Positions 9,911-19,853 are shown, numbered from the stretch's first letter. The stretch: 64,000 nt of DNA from Chloropicon primus (GCA_023205875.1 CP060761.1:124001-188000), one strand, 5' to 3'. The notes: generated by a model not told the origin, from the letters alone. Program-made: numbers and translations.

Positions 9911-11809
9911 TCAGAAGACTGAGGCGATGTCATTGAAGTCCATCAGAGAGTCCCTGAAAAAGGTGTCCAGCCTCTTGATGCGCACGAACCTGTCCTCCTT
10001 TTCCCCCAACGCGGTGCACAACTCAATGTACCTGCGCTGCCCCTCCTCGTCCTGGCTGTCCTTCAAGTCGCTGATGGTCTGGAGATCGTCCAAGATGTCC
10101 TTGTGAGAAACCAGCTCCTCGGTGTACTTGCGGTGGATATCGCAGATGCTTCCATACAAGTCCGCCTTGCACCTGTGGAGCAAGAGGTCCTGGTTGACGT
10201 GCCAGAGGTAAAACGTTCGAGACGGGGTGTGGCTCGAGTCCTTCGGCACCTCGTACATGTGAACATAACCGGCCTTGAAGAGATCGTACAAGATGCCTCG
10301 GGCTTTCTTGATCGGGACCATGGCCTTGTTCTTGATGGCAGCCTCATCCAGGCACTTGGTCAACCTCAGCAACCGGAACACCCTCTTGGCCTCCGGGCTG
10401 AACGTCTTCTCTATCAAGCTCTCGACCTCCGTCATTTGAAGGGCTCTCCAAAGACCCGCGAAATTGAAGACGTAAGACCCGGTCTCATCCAAGGTCTGCT
10501 CGTCCACGATGGGGCGGATGATCTCCACCAAGGAGTTCATGCGCAAGCGATCCAGGCTGGTCGCCACCTGGTGCCTAAAACTGTCCGTGACCTTGAACAT
10601 CTTGGTTAGCCCCCGCCTCTTCATGTCCTCCATCACTGCTCTGCATATCTCGTCGAGGGTCAAGCATTCCTCATTCGTTCCCTCGCCGCAGTGCCTGCTG
10701 CCCCTGTAGGCAAGGATCACGCCTCGGAACGTGTCATTGTCCTCGTCCGAGCACAGGCCAGCTTCAATCCTCTTCAAGCAGTACTCCTCCTTGAATCTCG
10801 CATTAAACTCTTGGGCGTTGATCCGCCACATGATCTGGTTCTCCAGTCCCTGCTCATTCTCTTCAGAGTTGTTGGAGACCGCGGAGAAGGGCGAGTCGGA
10901 CCTGTCCGCGCCCATGACCTTGAAACCGTTCCCATTCAATGCCTTGTCGCCCCTCCTGCTGGAACCGGCCTCCTCCTTCTTTACGACGCCGCCGGCTTTC
11001 CTCTTGGCCCCCCTCGAGGACGCTCCGTTTGCGTAGTTGGAGTCGGGCGACTTTATGACGAACCGGTTCTCGTCCGTCCTCATGTACTCTTCCTTGGCCT
11101 TCGCCTGCTGCTGGTTCATCTCAGTCAGCTCATCCTTCAGGCCCTTGTGACCCCTCTTCACGCTCGTGTCGAGAATCCTGTGCCACGGCGGAGGCAGCAG
11201 CACGGACGGCACCCTTTCGATGTAACGCTCCTTGACGAGCATCGCGAACGCTTTGTGGAAACTTTCGAGGCCCTGATCGTCCCTCTTGAGCAAGTCCCTC
11301 GCCACGTGCAGCGTGTTGTTCCTGTTGAGCCTTCCGTGCTCTATCAGAGCCTGCAGGTTGCACTCCGCTACGCTTGAGAACTTGGCGCTGATGGTCATCA
11401 TCCAACGGGGAAACTTCAGCAATGCGAGGAGGTAGTCCGGGTCCGCGGCGTAGATGAAGTACTCCCTCCCCACCTGCCCTCCTGCCTTGCCGGCCCCTCC
11501 GCCTCGGGAACGCTTCCTGTTGTTCGAGCGGAACACGATCCTCGTGCACAAGTAGCTCCGCACGAAGTTGTGCTTGATCAGGATGACGAGGCTCTGCTTC
11601 ACAGCGTCCAAACTCATTTTGGATCCCGACGAGATCTCTCTCATGGTGGCCCACCCCTTGGAGACCACGGCGCGCGCCACACTCGCTACCACAGGACCCA
11701 ACTTGTCCTCCACGAGAAGCAAAGCAACTTCGCACTCTTGGGGCGAAACTTTGAGCCAAGATGACCCCGCACCGCTCGAGGCGGCGGATGCTTCCCCTGC
11801 CTTGACCAT
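9911..11809 (-). CDS. POLR3C: RNA polymerase III subunit RPC3 (C82/POLR3C)
   Basis: RPC3 is part of the RPC3-RPC6-RPC7 subcomplex that helps Pol III open promoters and start transcription of tRNA and 5S rRNA genes. The protein is 632 aa. The N-terminus carries winged-helix segments (VEDKLGPVVASVARAVVSKG, then LDAVKQSLVILIKHNFVRSY). The C-terminal part shows the most telling match: VFRLLRLTKCLDEAAIKNKA, then MVPIKKARGILYDLFKAGYV, SHTPSRTFYLWHVN and LLLHRCKADLY, as in human RPC62 (APSRTFYLYTV...LLHRCYKS). A basic, Ser-rich low-complexity stretch sits near residues 255-320. The open frame begins with GTG at 11815; the ATG at 11809 is preferred. Single exon. Confidence 0.9.
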   Translation of the reverse strand: MVKAGEASAASSGAGSSWLKVSPQECEVALLLVEDKLGPVVASVARAVVSKGWATMREISSGSKMSLDAVKQSLVILIKHNFVRSYLCTRIVFRSNNRKRSRGGGAGKAGGQVGREYFIYAADPDYLLALLKFPRWMMTISAKFSSVAECNLQALIEHGRLNRNNTLHVARDLLKRDDQGLESFHKAFAMLVKERYIERVPSVLLPPPWHRILDTSVKRGHKGLKDELTEMNQQQAKAKEEYMRTDENRFVIKSPDSNYANGASSRGAKRKAGGVVKKEEAGSSRRGDKALNGNGFKVMGADRSDSPFSAVSNNSEENEQGLENQIMWRINAQEFNARFKEEYCLKRIEAGLCSDEDNDTFRGVILAYRGSRHCGEGTNEECLTLDEICRAVMEDMKRRGLTKMFKVTDSFRHQVATSLDRLRMNSLVEIIRPIVDEQTLDETGSYVFNFAGLWRALQMTEVESLIEKTFSPEAKRVFRLLRLTKCLDEAAIKNKAMVPIKKARGILYDLFKAGYVHMYEVPKDSSHTPSRTFYLWHVNQDLLLHRCKADLYGSICDIHRKYTEELVSHKDILDDLQTISDLKDSQDEEGQRRYIELCTALGEKEDRFVRIKRLDTFFRDSLMDFNDIASVF

Positions 11810-12557
11810 CGCCACCGCGAGCTCTTACGATCCTCTCGGCTTTCTCCCTTTCGCACACCCTCTCGTAGGGTCCACTCCCCACTGTGTTTCGTGTTCGAAT
11901 AGGATATGAGCAAGAAAGAGTTGTTGCATGGTCAGCTCAACTCCTTCTCATTTCCTCACCACTGGTGAAGTGCTCCACTCCAGAGAATGGATCAAACGAA
12001 GAAGACCGGCAAGATCATCCCCCTTGTCCCCGATCCACACCCTCTCAGCACCCCTCCTCTCTCTCTCTCTCACACACACGCACACACACCTTTCCCCTCT
12101 GGTGTTGCTGTTACTGTTTTTGTTTTTGTTGGTCACGATACGTGCCGCAGGAAGAAAGCTGGGGTAATCCACGAACCCAATGAATCAGGGACAAGGTCCT
12201 TGCGTGATGTTCGATGTCCTCCTCCTCCCCTTCCTTACCTCCTCCCCTCCCTCTGCGTCAAGGTCTCTGGCACAACCCTGCAGTCGCCGCCAACAGAATG
12301 TCCCTGGGATCCCTGCACCTCGATTGTGGATTCGACCAAAGGGGAGCTCGTGACGTGTCGGCGAAGAGGGGGGCACACTGTGCCATCTCCGTGGACTTAT
12401 CGTCGCCGACTCGTGAAAGGAGGGCGAAAGAAGAGGACACAGAACGATAGGACGTCTCGAGAGCTTTCCGTGGACCTTTTTTTTGCCCGAATTGACGGCC
12501 GGAGTGAGGATCCAGGTTCGTTCGAAGGGATTTTGTCGCAGAGAGAGGCAGAGAGGG
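11810..12557. other. divergent intergenic region
   Basis: This separates RPC3 (minus) from the coiled-coil repeat protein (plus). A CT/CA microsatellite occupies about 12057-12088. A copy of the recurrent promoter element is at 12453-12468. No gene is supported; the open frames here are short or begin at non-ATG codons. Confidence 0.45.
12453..12468 (+). promoter_or_regulatory. recurrent promoter element CGTCTC-N5-CTTTC
   Basis: CGTCTC-GAGAG-CTTTC, ending 89 bp before the ATG of the coiled-coil repeat protein and oriented toward it. The same spaced word pair occurs at seven other sites in this window. Confidence 0.55.
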
Positions 12558-14498
12558 ATGAAGCAAGTGGTGAGGGCAGCGAGGGGGTTGTCGTCGCAGA
12601 GGGCGACGGCGGGGGGCGTGCGCGGTGCCGTGACATGCAGGAGCACCGGCTTGGGCCGAGGAGGAAGAGGAGGGCCGTCGGCGGACGAGAAGCTGCAAGT
12701 TCTTCGTCGCGAGTTGGACCAAGCGAGGAAAGCGATGGCCTTGCTGGAGGAGGGCATGAGGACCATCTTCGACGAGGAGGGGGGAGAAGCGGTGACGACG
12801 CGGAACTCGTTGGCCGAGGAAGCGAGAGGGACGTTCTCGCTGAAGAGGAAGGAGTTCGACCCCAAGGAATGGCCGAGGAACGAGGACGACCTGCGAGCGA
12901 GTCTGGCGCTGGCCAGGAGGGAGACGAGCTTGGAGAGGGCGGAGCTTGAGCTGGAAGTCGAGCGACTTCAGGTAGAGTCTGTCCGGGTGGATGCTTTGGA
13001 GGAGAAGATACGGGCGCTGGAGGTGTCCGCCGCGGCGAGGGAGAAGGAGCTCCTGCTCGTTATCGCGGAGAAGGAGAGGACGATCACTTCCATGGACCAG
13101 ATCATCACGGACCAGGAGAAGTTCGTGGCGGAGGTGAGGCGGATGGAAATCATGCAGGCAACGAACGGGGACGTTGTGTACGACAGCAGGGTGCCGGACT
13201 TGGAGGCCCGACTCCTTGACATGCAGGCCACCGTTGCCGAGGTGCAGAGCGAAAAGGAGGCATTGGAGAAGAAGATGGAGGAGCTCCAGAGCACGGCGCC
13301 AAGCGCGCCCCAGGCGGCTGGTGGGAGGGATCCTCTGCTCCCTGCCGTGGACAAGCAGTCCGAGGTCGTCGAGATCCTGCACAAGCAGCTGGAGGACCGA
13401 GAGGCGGCCATCGCGCAGCTGCAGGCGGAGCTCGAGACCGCGAACGTCGGCGGCGATTTCGAGGAAAGCATCAGAGAAGACAAGCTTAACGGGTACGTGG
13501 CCAAGGTCCGTGCGCTTGAGATCGAGATGGCGAGCATGACTCACGCCCACGAAAGCGATCAGCTGGCCAAGGAGGTCATGGAATACAAGATGAGGTGCGC
13601 CGAGCTGGAGCAAGAGCTGGAGGGGAGGAAAGGGCAGGCCGAGCAGGCGCCGCCAACCAAGGAGAAGAAGGCTCCGCCCAAGAAGGCTGCGGCGAAGAAG
13701 GCTCCGTCGAAGAAGGCTCTGTCGAAGAAGAAGACAGAGGCTCTCAACGGAAGCCCTCGCGAGACCTCAGCGTTTCTCAGGAATGGATTCACCTTGAGGA
13801 AGAAGGACTTTATTCCAAAGAAGTGGCCCAGGGAGGGGAGCATGAAGCTGACCGGGGGCGCCGAAGAGGTCCAGGAGGTGTCAAGATCAACCTCGAACGG
13901 AACCTTCGTGCTGAAGGGCAAGGACTTCACCCCCAAGAAGTGGCCCAGGGACAACGGGGCTGGTTCACTTGAAAAATCCTTGAATGACAAATTGAACAAG
14001 CACGTGGCCAGGATACGCGCGCTCGAGATCGAAATGTCGCACATGGCAACCATCCAGGAAAGCGACGATCTTGCGAGGGAGCTCACCGAGGCCAAGCTCA
14101 CCATCCACCAATTGCAGATGGAGCTCGAGCTGGTCCGTCTCAGCGCGCTGAATCCGACCCCGGCGGAGCCGGTCCCATCCCCACCGGAAGATGCTGCTGC
14201 CGAGAAGGTCGAGCCCAAAGGCTTCCGGAGAGGCAGCCCCGGGGGCTTCGTTCTCAGAAAGAAGTTGTTTGTCCCCAAAAGCTTGTCCAGGCCAACTGGA
14301 TTCAAGAGAAACGGCAGGGGAAGTTTCATTTTGAGGTCGAAACAATTCGTTCCGAAAAGTCTGTCCAGGTCGGCTGGATTCAAGAGAAACAGCCCAGGGA
14401 GTTATGTCCTGAAGAAGAAGGAGTTCACCAAGAAGCCCTGGTCCACCTGGTCAAGCAAGGAAGACGAGGGCTTCAAATTTCTCAAGCATGTTTTGTGA
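12558..14498 (+). CDS. plastid-type coiled-coil protein with six basic G-x-F-x-L-K-x-K repeats
   Basis: The protein has 646 aa and no family I recognise. The first ~40 residues (MKQVVRAARGLSSQRATAGG...) look like a plastid transit peptide. A short motif recurs six times, consensus G-[TSG]-[FY]-x-L-[KR]-x-K-x-F-x-P-K-x-[WL]-x-R: at 12828-12878 (GTFSLKRKEFDPKEWPR), 13785-13832, 13899-13949, 14241-14291, 14319-14369 and, degenerate, 14397-14444. Copies 2 and 3 carry PKKWPR; copies 4 and 5 carry PKSLSR. Between them lie long coiled coils, including a duplicated block (KVRALEIEMASM and RIRALEIEMSHM), plus a Lys/Ala-rich hinge (KKAPPKKAAAKKAPSKKA). The frame opens at a TTG at 12483; ATG at 12558 was chosen. 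The layout suggests a multivalent scaffold or linker in the plastid; that is inference. Confidence 0.8.
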   Translation: MKQVVRAARGLSSQRATAGGVRGAVTCRSTGLGRGGRGGPSADEKLQVLRRELDQARKAMALLEEGMRTIFDEEGGEAVTTRNSLAEEARGTFSLKRKEFDPKEWPRNEDDLRASLALARRETSLERAELELEVERLQVESVRVDALEEKIRALEVSAAAREKELLLVIAEKERTITSMDQIITDQEKFVAEVRRMEIMQATNGDVVYDSRVPDLEARLLDMQATVAEVQSEKEALEKKMEELQSTAPSAPQAAGGRDPLLPAVDKQSEVVEILHKQLEDREAAIAQLQAELETANVGGDFEESIREDKLNGYVAKVRALEIEMASMTHAHESDQLAKEVMEYKMRCAELEQELEGRKGQAEQAPPTKEKKAPPKKAAAKKAPSKKALSKKKTEALNGSPRETSAFLRNGFTLRKKDFIPKKWPREGSMKLTGGAEEVQEVSRSTSNGTFVLKGKDFTPKKWPRDNGAGSLEKSLNDKLNKHVARIRALEIEMSHMATIQESDDLARELTEAKLTIHQLQMELELVRLSALNPTPAEPVPSPPEDAAAEKVEPKGFRRGSPGGFVLRKKLFVPKSLSRPTGFKRNGRGSFILRSKQFVPKSLSRSAGFKRNSPGSYVLKKKEFTKKPWSTWSSKEDEGFKFLKHVL

Positions 14499-14567
14499 TA
14501 AGGAACCAAGTTGTGTATATTATGTTTAGGACGAGCTCTCCTACGTTTATGCAAGGCGCGCCTCTTG

Positions 14568-16298
14568 TCACAGCCTTTCCATGACTTTCTCCCTCATCAA
14601 ATCCAACGGAGGTTCGGCACCCGTGAACTGCTTGAATTGCTCCGCAGCCTGCCCAATGAACATTTCCACGCCACTCACCGTAGTCTTCCCGCCTTCCTCA
14701 GCCATCCCGAGCAGCTTTGTCTTCAGCGGATTGTAAATCGCGTCAAAGACCAAGTCAAACCTAGCGACGACACCAGCACTCACGGGTGCCTTGTCCACGT
14801 TTGGTCCACTCATTCCGACCGACGTGGTGTTGATCAGGACACTTCCCGTGATGCTTTTGTCACCTTCCAAGTCCTCCAGGCTCTTTGCCAGGCACCCCAA
14901 CTCTTTGGCGAGGGTCTCCGCCTTGGATAGAGTCCGGTTGGCAATGGTGACTTGGCCCGCGCCTCTCTCCAGGGCCCCAAAGGCCAGGGCCCTGGCAGTT
15001 CCCCCCGACCCGAGAATGCACACCTCCTTGCCCTTTAGGCTCCCCGGGCCGCCCATGCCCTCCTCAATCGCGCTTATGGCTGCCACCCAGTCAGTATTGC
15101 TCGCCTTGAGAGTGGCTTCCCCCTCCCCATTCGCTTCCCTCTGGGAGACGATGGTGTTGATTGCCCCAATCTTGCTCGCGACTTGGTCCACCTCACCGCA
15201 GTACTTCTCGACCTGCTCCTTGTGAGGGATGGTGATGCTGCAGCCCGAGAGGTCGTACTCCTTGAAGGTTGTGATGAAGTCCTCCACGTCTGTGACCAGG
15301 AACGGCAGGTACACGGCGTTTGATCCCACGGAGTCAAAGGCAGCGTTGTGAATCACTGGACTCATGCTGTGCTTGATGGGGTCCCCAATGACTCCAAAAA
15401 CCTCCGTGTCACTCCTCTGGGACTTGAGCCTGTAGACTTGCATCATGTCCGCCAGCGACGGCTGCCCCGGGGCGCTCTCTCTACCTGCGGTCAGGGCACC
15501 AAAGGTGAGGAAGGCCCCGTACTTCGGGGCGAGTAGCCTGCTGGGAAGCCCCATCTCACCCATGGCCAAGGCGATCGTCTGGTTTCCCTCCCCAGACTCC
15601 TCCCGCGCCAGCTGGAGCATGCGGAACGCATCCTTTGTGCACGTCGCGGTCGTCGCAATTTTGGTCACGTCCGCACCGCACGACTTCATCGAACCGATGA
15701 GGCCCCTCAACTCGCTCGAGGACGGGGTCACCTCATAGTTGTGGTCGGACACGATGACCTTGCAACCCGACACTTGGGACACCTCTGACCTCAAACCCAG
15801 AAGGCGCTCCTCTCCAAGCTTGTACTCCAGATCCACATAATTGGCCCCCGCCTTGGCGGCCTCCACGAGGGCGCTCAGCCTCTCCTCCTCGCCCCCCGCG
15901 TACCTGCCCCCCTCCCACTCTGGCCGGTACGTCGCTATGCAGCGCAGGTTTCTCTCTCTGCACGCTCCCACGAGGCCCTCCACGTCGAGCTCTTCCGCCT
16001 TCAGGTAGTCCAATCGAAGTTCCACGATGTCCACCCCAACGCACATTGCTGCTTCGATCTGCTTCAAGCTTCCCTCCATATCCTCAGCCGTGATGCTTGT
16101 GCACAACATGCAATCTGCTGCTTCCTCCTTTCCAATCGCCCTTGGCCTCCAACTCAGCCGTTCTCCCGACCTGAGGCCACGCCCCGAACGACCTCCTCGC
16201 ATTATCAAGGCACTCGCCTGCCCCAGGCCCCTCCCCTGCCCCCACCCCTCCCTCGTCGCACCCCTGTGGCCCAAACAAGCCCCTCCTCTGGCCCTCAT
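14568..16298 (-). CDS. DHQ-SDH: bifunctional 3-dehydroquinate dehydratase / shikimate dehydrogenase
   Basis: This enzyme performs steps three and four of the plastid shikimate pathway: dehydroquinate to dehydroshikimate, then NADPH-dependent reduction to shikimate. The fusion is the plant arrangement. It is 576 aa. Residues 1-60 are a basic, acid-poor transit peptide. The type I dehydratase shows VDIVELRLDYLK, RPEWEGGRY, VSDHNYEVTPS (catalytic His) and TKIATTATC (Schiff-base Lys). The dehydrogenase shows FGVIGDPIKHSMSPVIHN, SITIPHKEQVE (catalytic Lys), ASNTDWVAA (catalytic Asp), the NADP loop ILGSGGTARALAFGA, and NRTLSKAE. It ends 69 bp from the stop of the convergent coiled-coil gene. Single exon. 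Confidence 0.96.
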   Translation of the reverse strand: MRARGGACLGHRGATREGWGQGRGLGQASALIMRGGRSGRGLRSGERLSWRPRAIGKEEAADCMLCTSITAEDMEGSLKQIEAAMCVGVDIVELRLDYLKAEELDVEGLVGACRERNLRCIATYRPEWEGGRYAGGEEERLSALVEAAKAGANYVDLEYKLGEERLLGLRSEVSQVSGCKVIVSDHNYEVTPSSSELRGLIGSMKSCGADVTKIATTATCTKDAFRMLQLAREESGEGNQTIALAMGEMGLPSRLLAPKYGAFLTFGALTAGRESAPGQPSLADMMQVYRLKSQRSDTEVFGVIGDPIKHSMSPVIHNAAFDSVGSNAVYLPFLVTDVEDFITTFKEYDLSGCSITIPHKEQVEKYCGEVDQVASKIGAINTIVSQREANGEGEATLKASNTDWVAAISAIEEGMGGPGSLKGKEVCILGSGGTARALAFGALERGAGQVTIANRTLSKAETLAKELGCLAKSLEDLEGDKSITGSVLINTTSVGMSGPNVDKAPVSAGVVARFDLVFDAIYNPLKTKLLGMAEEGGKTTVSGVEMFIGQAAEQFKQFTGAEPPLDLMREKVMERL

Positions 16299-16920
16299 GC
16301 CCGCCGTCTCTGGGTCTTATCCTAACCTCCTGGCGCACTCCGGGGGTCAAAATCTTCAACCAAAGTATCAAACGAAAGCTCGTGAGATGTAGCGTCCCGA
16401 TGTCGATCCCAATCCTTCCTCCTCCGGCTAGAACCTCGTTTCCTTTCGCCCTCAATCCTTTCGCCCCTTCCCCACGCCCGCCGAGTACGCCTCCACGATT
16501 GGTACGCAGAGCGTAGGCGAGTGAGAGGTGAGTGATCGAAAGAGAGAGCGAGAGAGAGAAGGGGTCAGGGAGGGAGGAGGGGAGTCGGAGGGCGCGAGGG
16601 AGGTTATCCTTCGTTTTCATCTTGTTTTCCTCTTTCGCTCGACACCTCCCTCGAAAGAAACGACGAGGTGTGGAGGATGAAAGAGGACTGACAAGAAGGG
16701 ATCGTGTAGGCTCTCTAGGCAATTGGGATCGAGGAGGGAGGAAGGGGAGCGGCGAGGGAAGGGGACGGGAGGAAGCCCTGGGAGGCGGTGAAGGGAAGGA
16801 GGGGTGGGGGGGCGAGGGGTTGAGGACGTCGTGGTTCGTTGAACCTGGGAACTCGTGTGGTTTCCTTTTTTCGGTCGGGAGGGCCCTGTTGTGAGGGGGT
16901 TCGGGAAGGGAGGCGATCCG
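16299..16920. other. divergent intergenic region
   Basis: This lies between the shikimate fusion (minus) and the myristoylated kinase (plus). It carries a copy of the recurrent promoter element at 16374-16389 for the minus gene, a GA tract near 16540-16560, and a G/A-rich approach to the kinase start. No gene is supported. Confidence 0.45.
16374..16389 (-). promoter_or_regulatory. recurrent promoter element
   Basis: Read toward the minus-strand gene it is CATCTC-ACGAG-CTTTC, 76 bp before the ATG of the shikimate-pathway fusion. It shares its five-base spacer with the copy at 40519-40534. Confidence 0.55.
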
Positions 16921-18270
16921 ATGGGCCAGTGCTGTAGCGTCGGGGATGCAGGGGCGGCTCGAAGCTATCTGAGCCATTCTTTCGAGGAGAATCGGAGCGC
17001 GGCGCACTCGGGAGCGAGTCCGACGTCCGACGAGAGTTGCAAGTCAGCGAGTAGTGCTGGTGGGACGGCGACCGGGAGTGGGGCGCAGCCACGGTCGGGG
17101 ATTCCCGACGCCAAGCACTTTGGTCTCGAGGAGACTCACGTTGTGTTGGACGTGCTGGGAAGGGGGGGGGAGGGCTCGGCATGGCTGATGCGCGAGCTGA
17201 AGACGAACAAGCTCTGCGCGGTGAAGCTGATCAAGAGGCCGGTGCCCAAAGTCCTCTTGCCCTTCCTGACGCAGGAGATTGGCATCCAGGCGCAGCTGGG
17301 AAGGCAGCACGTGAACATTATCGACCTCGAGGGCGTCATATTGACTCCGTACTTCCTTGCGATCGTGCTGGAGTACGCTGCTGGCGGGCCTCTGACGCGA
17401 TATATTTGCGAGCGGGCGCAAACACACAGGAGAACGGAGAAGCAGAAGCAGAAAGAGAGCCAGAGCAAGGGCGAAGGCGGGGCGGGTGGCACTTCAAACA
17501 GGGGCGGGGGCGGGGAAAGCAGCAGGAAGCTCTTCTTGCCGGAATCGCAGGCCAACTACTTCTTCAAGCAATTCATCTCTGCCGTGGAGTTCTGCCACAA
17601 GAATGGGTTTGCGCATCGTGACCTCAAGCTGGACAACACCCTGCTCGACAACAAGTCGCCGCCCACAATTAAGGTGAGCGATTTCGGATTCGCCAAGGGG
17701 AGTGCCGAGGAGAACACCTTCACCACAATAGGAACTCCGTGCTACATGAGTCCCGAGGTGCTTACCACGGGGACAACGAAGAAGGGGTACAATGCGAAGA
17801 GGGCAGATGTGTGGGCCTGCGGAGTCCTGCTTTTTGCGATGCTCTTCGGCGCCTTTCCCTTTGATAGCGCGGACCACGATCCCAACAGCATCACCACCGT
17901 GCACGACATCCTCGAGCAGCAGCTCGCGTCCTTGACAAAAGAGCAGACGTGGAACCTCCCCGGGGTGGACCTGAACTTGCTCTCGGTGGAATGCCAGGAC
18001 TTGCTGCGAAGAATTTTTACCATTGACCCTGCCAAGAGGATTGGGATTGGCGACATCAAGGAGCACCCTTGGTACAAGCAGCACTTGGCTGGGACTTTCA
18101 TGGAGAGAATGGAAGAAATCAGCGAGCAGCAGAAGGACAAAGACGAGTTGTACTCCAAGGAGGGCCACTACTTCCCGCCACACTTCAAGGAAAAGATGGC
18201 GGAACTCGTCCAGAAGGCAGCGAAGATGCCGGATCCAAGGGAACGCACGCAATCGATCTGGCTGGCTTAA
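16921..18270 (+). CDS. SnRK2-like Ser/Thr kinase with N-myristoylation signal
   Basis: The protein is 449 aa. ATG at 16921 gives MGQCCSV, a strong N-myristoylation signal with two cysteines for palmitoylation, so the kinase is probably membrane-attached; the open frame reaches further back only to a GTG. After a Ser/Ala-rich linker comes a full kinase domain: glycine loop GRGGEGSAW, CAVKLIK, the SnRK-like LTPYFLAIVLEYAAGGPL, an insert rich in K/Q/E then G/S (about residues 180-205) not usual in the family, HRDLKLDNTLLD, DFGFAKG, TIGTPCYMSPEVL, RADVWACGVLLF, and RIFTIDPAKRIGIGDIKEHP. The closest pattern is SnRK2, the stress/ABA kinase family, but the acidic SnRK2 tail is absent. Single exon. 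Confidence 0.87.
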   Translation: MGQCCSVGDAGAARSYLSHSFEENRSAAHSGASPTSDESCKSASSAGGTATGSGAQPRSGIPDAKHFGLEETHVVLDVLGRGGEGSAWLMRELKTNKLCAVKLIKRPVPKVLLPFLTQEIGIQAQLGRQHVNIIDLEGVILTPYFLAIVLEYAAGGPLTRYICERAQTHRRTEKQKQKESQSKGEGGAGGTSNRGGGGESSRKLFLPESQANYFFKQFISAVEFCHKNGFAHRDLKLDNTLLDNKSPPTIKVSDFGFAKGSAEENTFTTIGTPCYMSPEVLTTGTTKKGYNAKRADVWACGVLLFAMLFGAFPFDSADHDPNSITTVHDILEQQLASLTKEQTWNLPGVDLNLLSVECQDLLRRIFTIDPAKRIGIGDIKEHPWYKQHLAGTFMERMEEISEQQKDKDELYSKEGHYFPPHFKEKMAELVQKAAKMPDPRERTQSIWLA

Positions 18271-18366
18271 CCCCTGCGTATATGCAAGTACACGTGTAGT
18301 TTTCCTACACATGACAAATAATTTGATACAAGCATGTTATTCGTCGTCGTCGTCGTCGTCTTTCCC

Positions 18367-19375
18367 TCAAGGTGACATCCCATCTCGAAAGGAAAGGGAG
18401 GGTCCGATGCTGCCATTATCGCTTGTCCCCCTTCGCGTGTCGTGAACCGCGGTCCAGTACCTGGATTCCTCTAGCGATTGCATCTCCAGAACGGCGTGCT
18501 TTGTCGCATTTTCAGCCTTCTTGCTCGCAGCCCTCGACGCGTCCGTCATCTGCCAGACTCCCATGACTGTGACCCCCACGGCCAGTATCAGCGCGGCAAA
18601 GAGGTACGTCACCATCCATATGATTTGGATGGCCACCATGCTGAGTTTGGGAATCACCAAGATGGCTTGCAGGCACACCAGCAAGGGGAGAAACACCGTC
18701 AGGGTAAGCAAGAGAATTCGCAGCCTGAGGAAGAGCGTCATGTTTGTCATCTGCTGTGCGATTCTGGTGTACGTGACCATCAGCAACGTCAAGTACACCA
18801 CACAAAACAAGAAGTTCGCCACCGTCATGGTCACGGGGTACGTGCAATAGTCGCAAATGTCCTCGCCCGGGCATACCGTGTCCGTCCCGACTGGGCTGTA
18901 GACCCAGGAGGGGACCCACGGGGCCCTGATCTCCAAGAAGTCGTCCACGACAAAGGTGTTCAGCAGCGGCTCCAGCCAGATGACCACCAGGTAGATCAAA
19001 GTGAACGGCAGGCACATCACAGAGCTCCTGAGCAGCAAGTTGCAGTTGGGCATCTTTGGCAAGGCCAAGAGGTGCGGCACGGCCAGAAGGTTCCTCACCA
19101 GAAAGAGGAAGAGAGGGAATGCGGTGGCCGAGGTGCTGGTGAAGAAGACCTGGAGATATGGCGAGGAAACCAACAGAGAGAGTGTGTGTGTGTGTGTGAA
19201 GAAGAAAATCCGATCAGTCGTTTGTCAAGAAAACTTGCCCCTCGCTCCCGCCACACCACTTACCCTGCAGAGGAGCGTCTCGGTTGTCGCCGGGACCTTG
19301 AGCTCGCCGAAGGAGAGGATCATCCCGCTGACGACGTTGTCCAGATCCCCCTACGGCGCACGCGAGGAGCAGGCA

Positions 19376-19411
<36 letters not shown>

Positions 19412-19853
19412 CGAGGCTGGTCAGTGTCGGTCGATTCAAAAGGTGGACGGCCGCGGCACTCACAAATCCATAGGCGTAGGTGCTCAGGGGAATTCTCAAA
19501 ACGTGGCTGACTGAAAACACGCAAGCCAGAGCGCAAAGGAGAAGCCTCGTGTTGGTGTAGACCCCGACGAGGGGCAGCTTCTTGACATCCCCGGCTAACC
19601 TCGCCGCCACCACCGCCACAATAATGAACAGGACGCTCCCCACCACCACCGTGCCGAGGGAAACGTACGACGTGATGAGGGCCGCCTTCAGTAACGGCTC
19701 CGCTTTCAGGGCCTCCGCTTCGTCCAGTTGCCCTCCGCCGTCGAGCGTCGCGTTGGTCACCACGATCGCGTCCGGCGCCATCTCCAGCCCCTCCTCGGCC
19801 AGTCGCCTCATCCCTCCCACCAGGTAGAAGGGCGTCGTCGTCGCCATCGCCAT
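18367..19853 (-). CDS. seven-TM protein with Cys-bearing extracellular loop, three exons
   Basis: Exons are 19853..19464, 19350..19264 and 19149..18367, all phase 0, with donors GTGAGT and GTAAGT and acceptors GCCGTAG and TCTCCAG. The protein is 419 aa. Seven hydrophobic segments are visible, beginning ALITSYVSLGTVVVGSVLF, LLLCALACVFSVSHVL, TSATAFPLFLFLVRNLLAV, SSVMCLPFTLIYLVVIWL, MTVANFLFCVVYLTLLMV, RILLLTLTVFLPLLVCL and IIWMVTYLFAALILAV. The N-terminus has a possible glycosylation site (NATL). The loop after TM4 holds three Cys (CPGEDICDYCTY). The C-terminal tail is hydrophilic and Ser/Thr-rich. The layout resembles a GPCR-like or TOM1/THH1-like protein, but I see no decisive motif. Intron 2 is pyrimidine-rich and includes a CA/CT tract. 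Confidence 0.75.
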
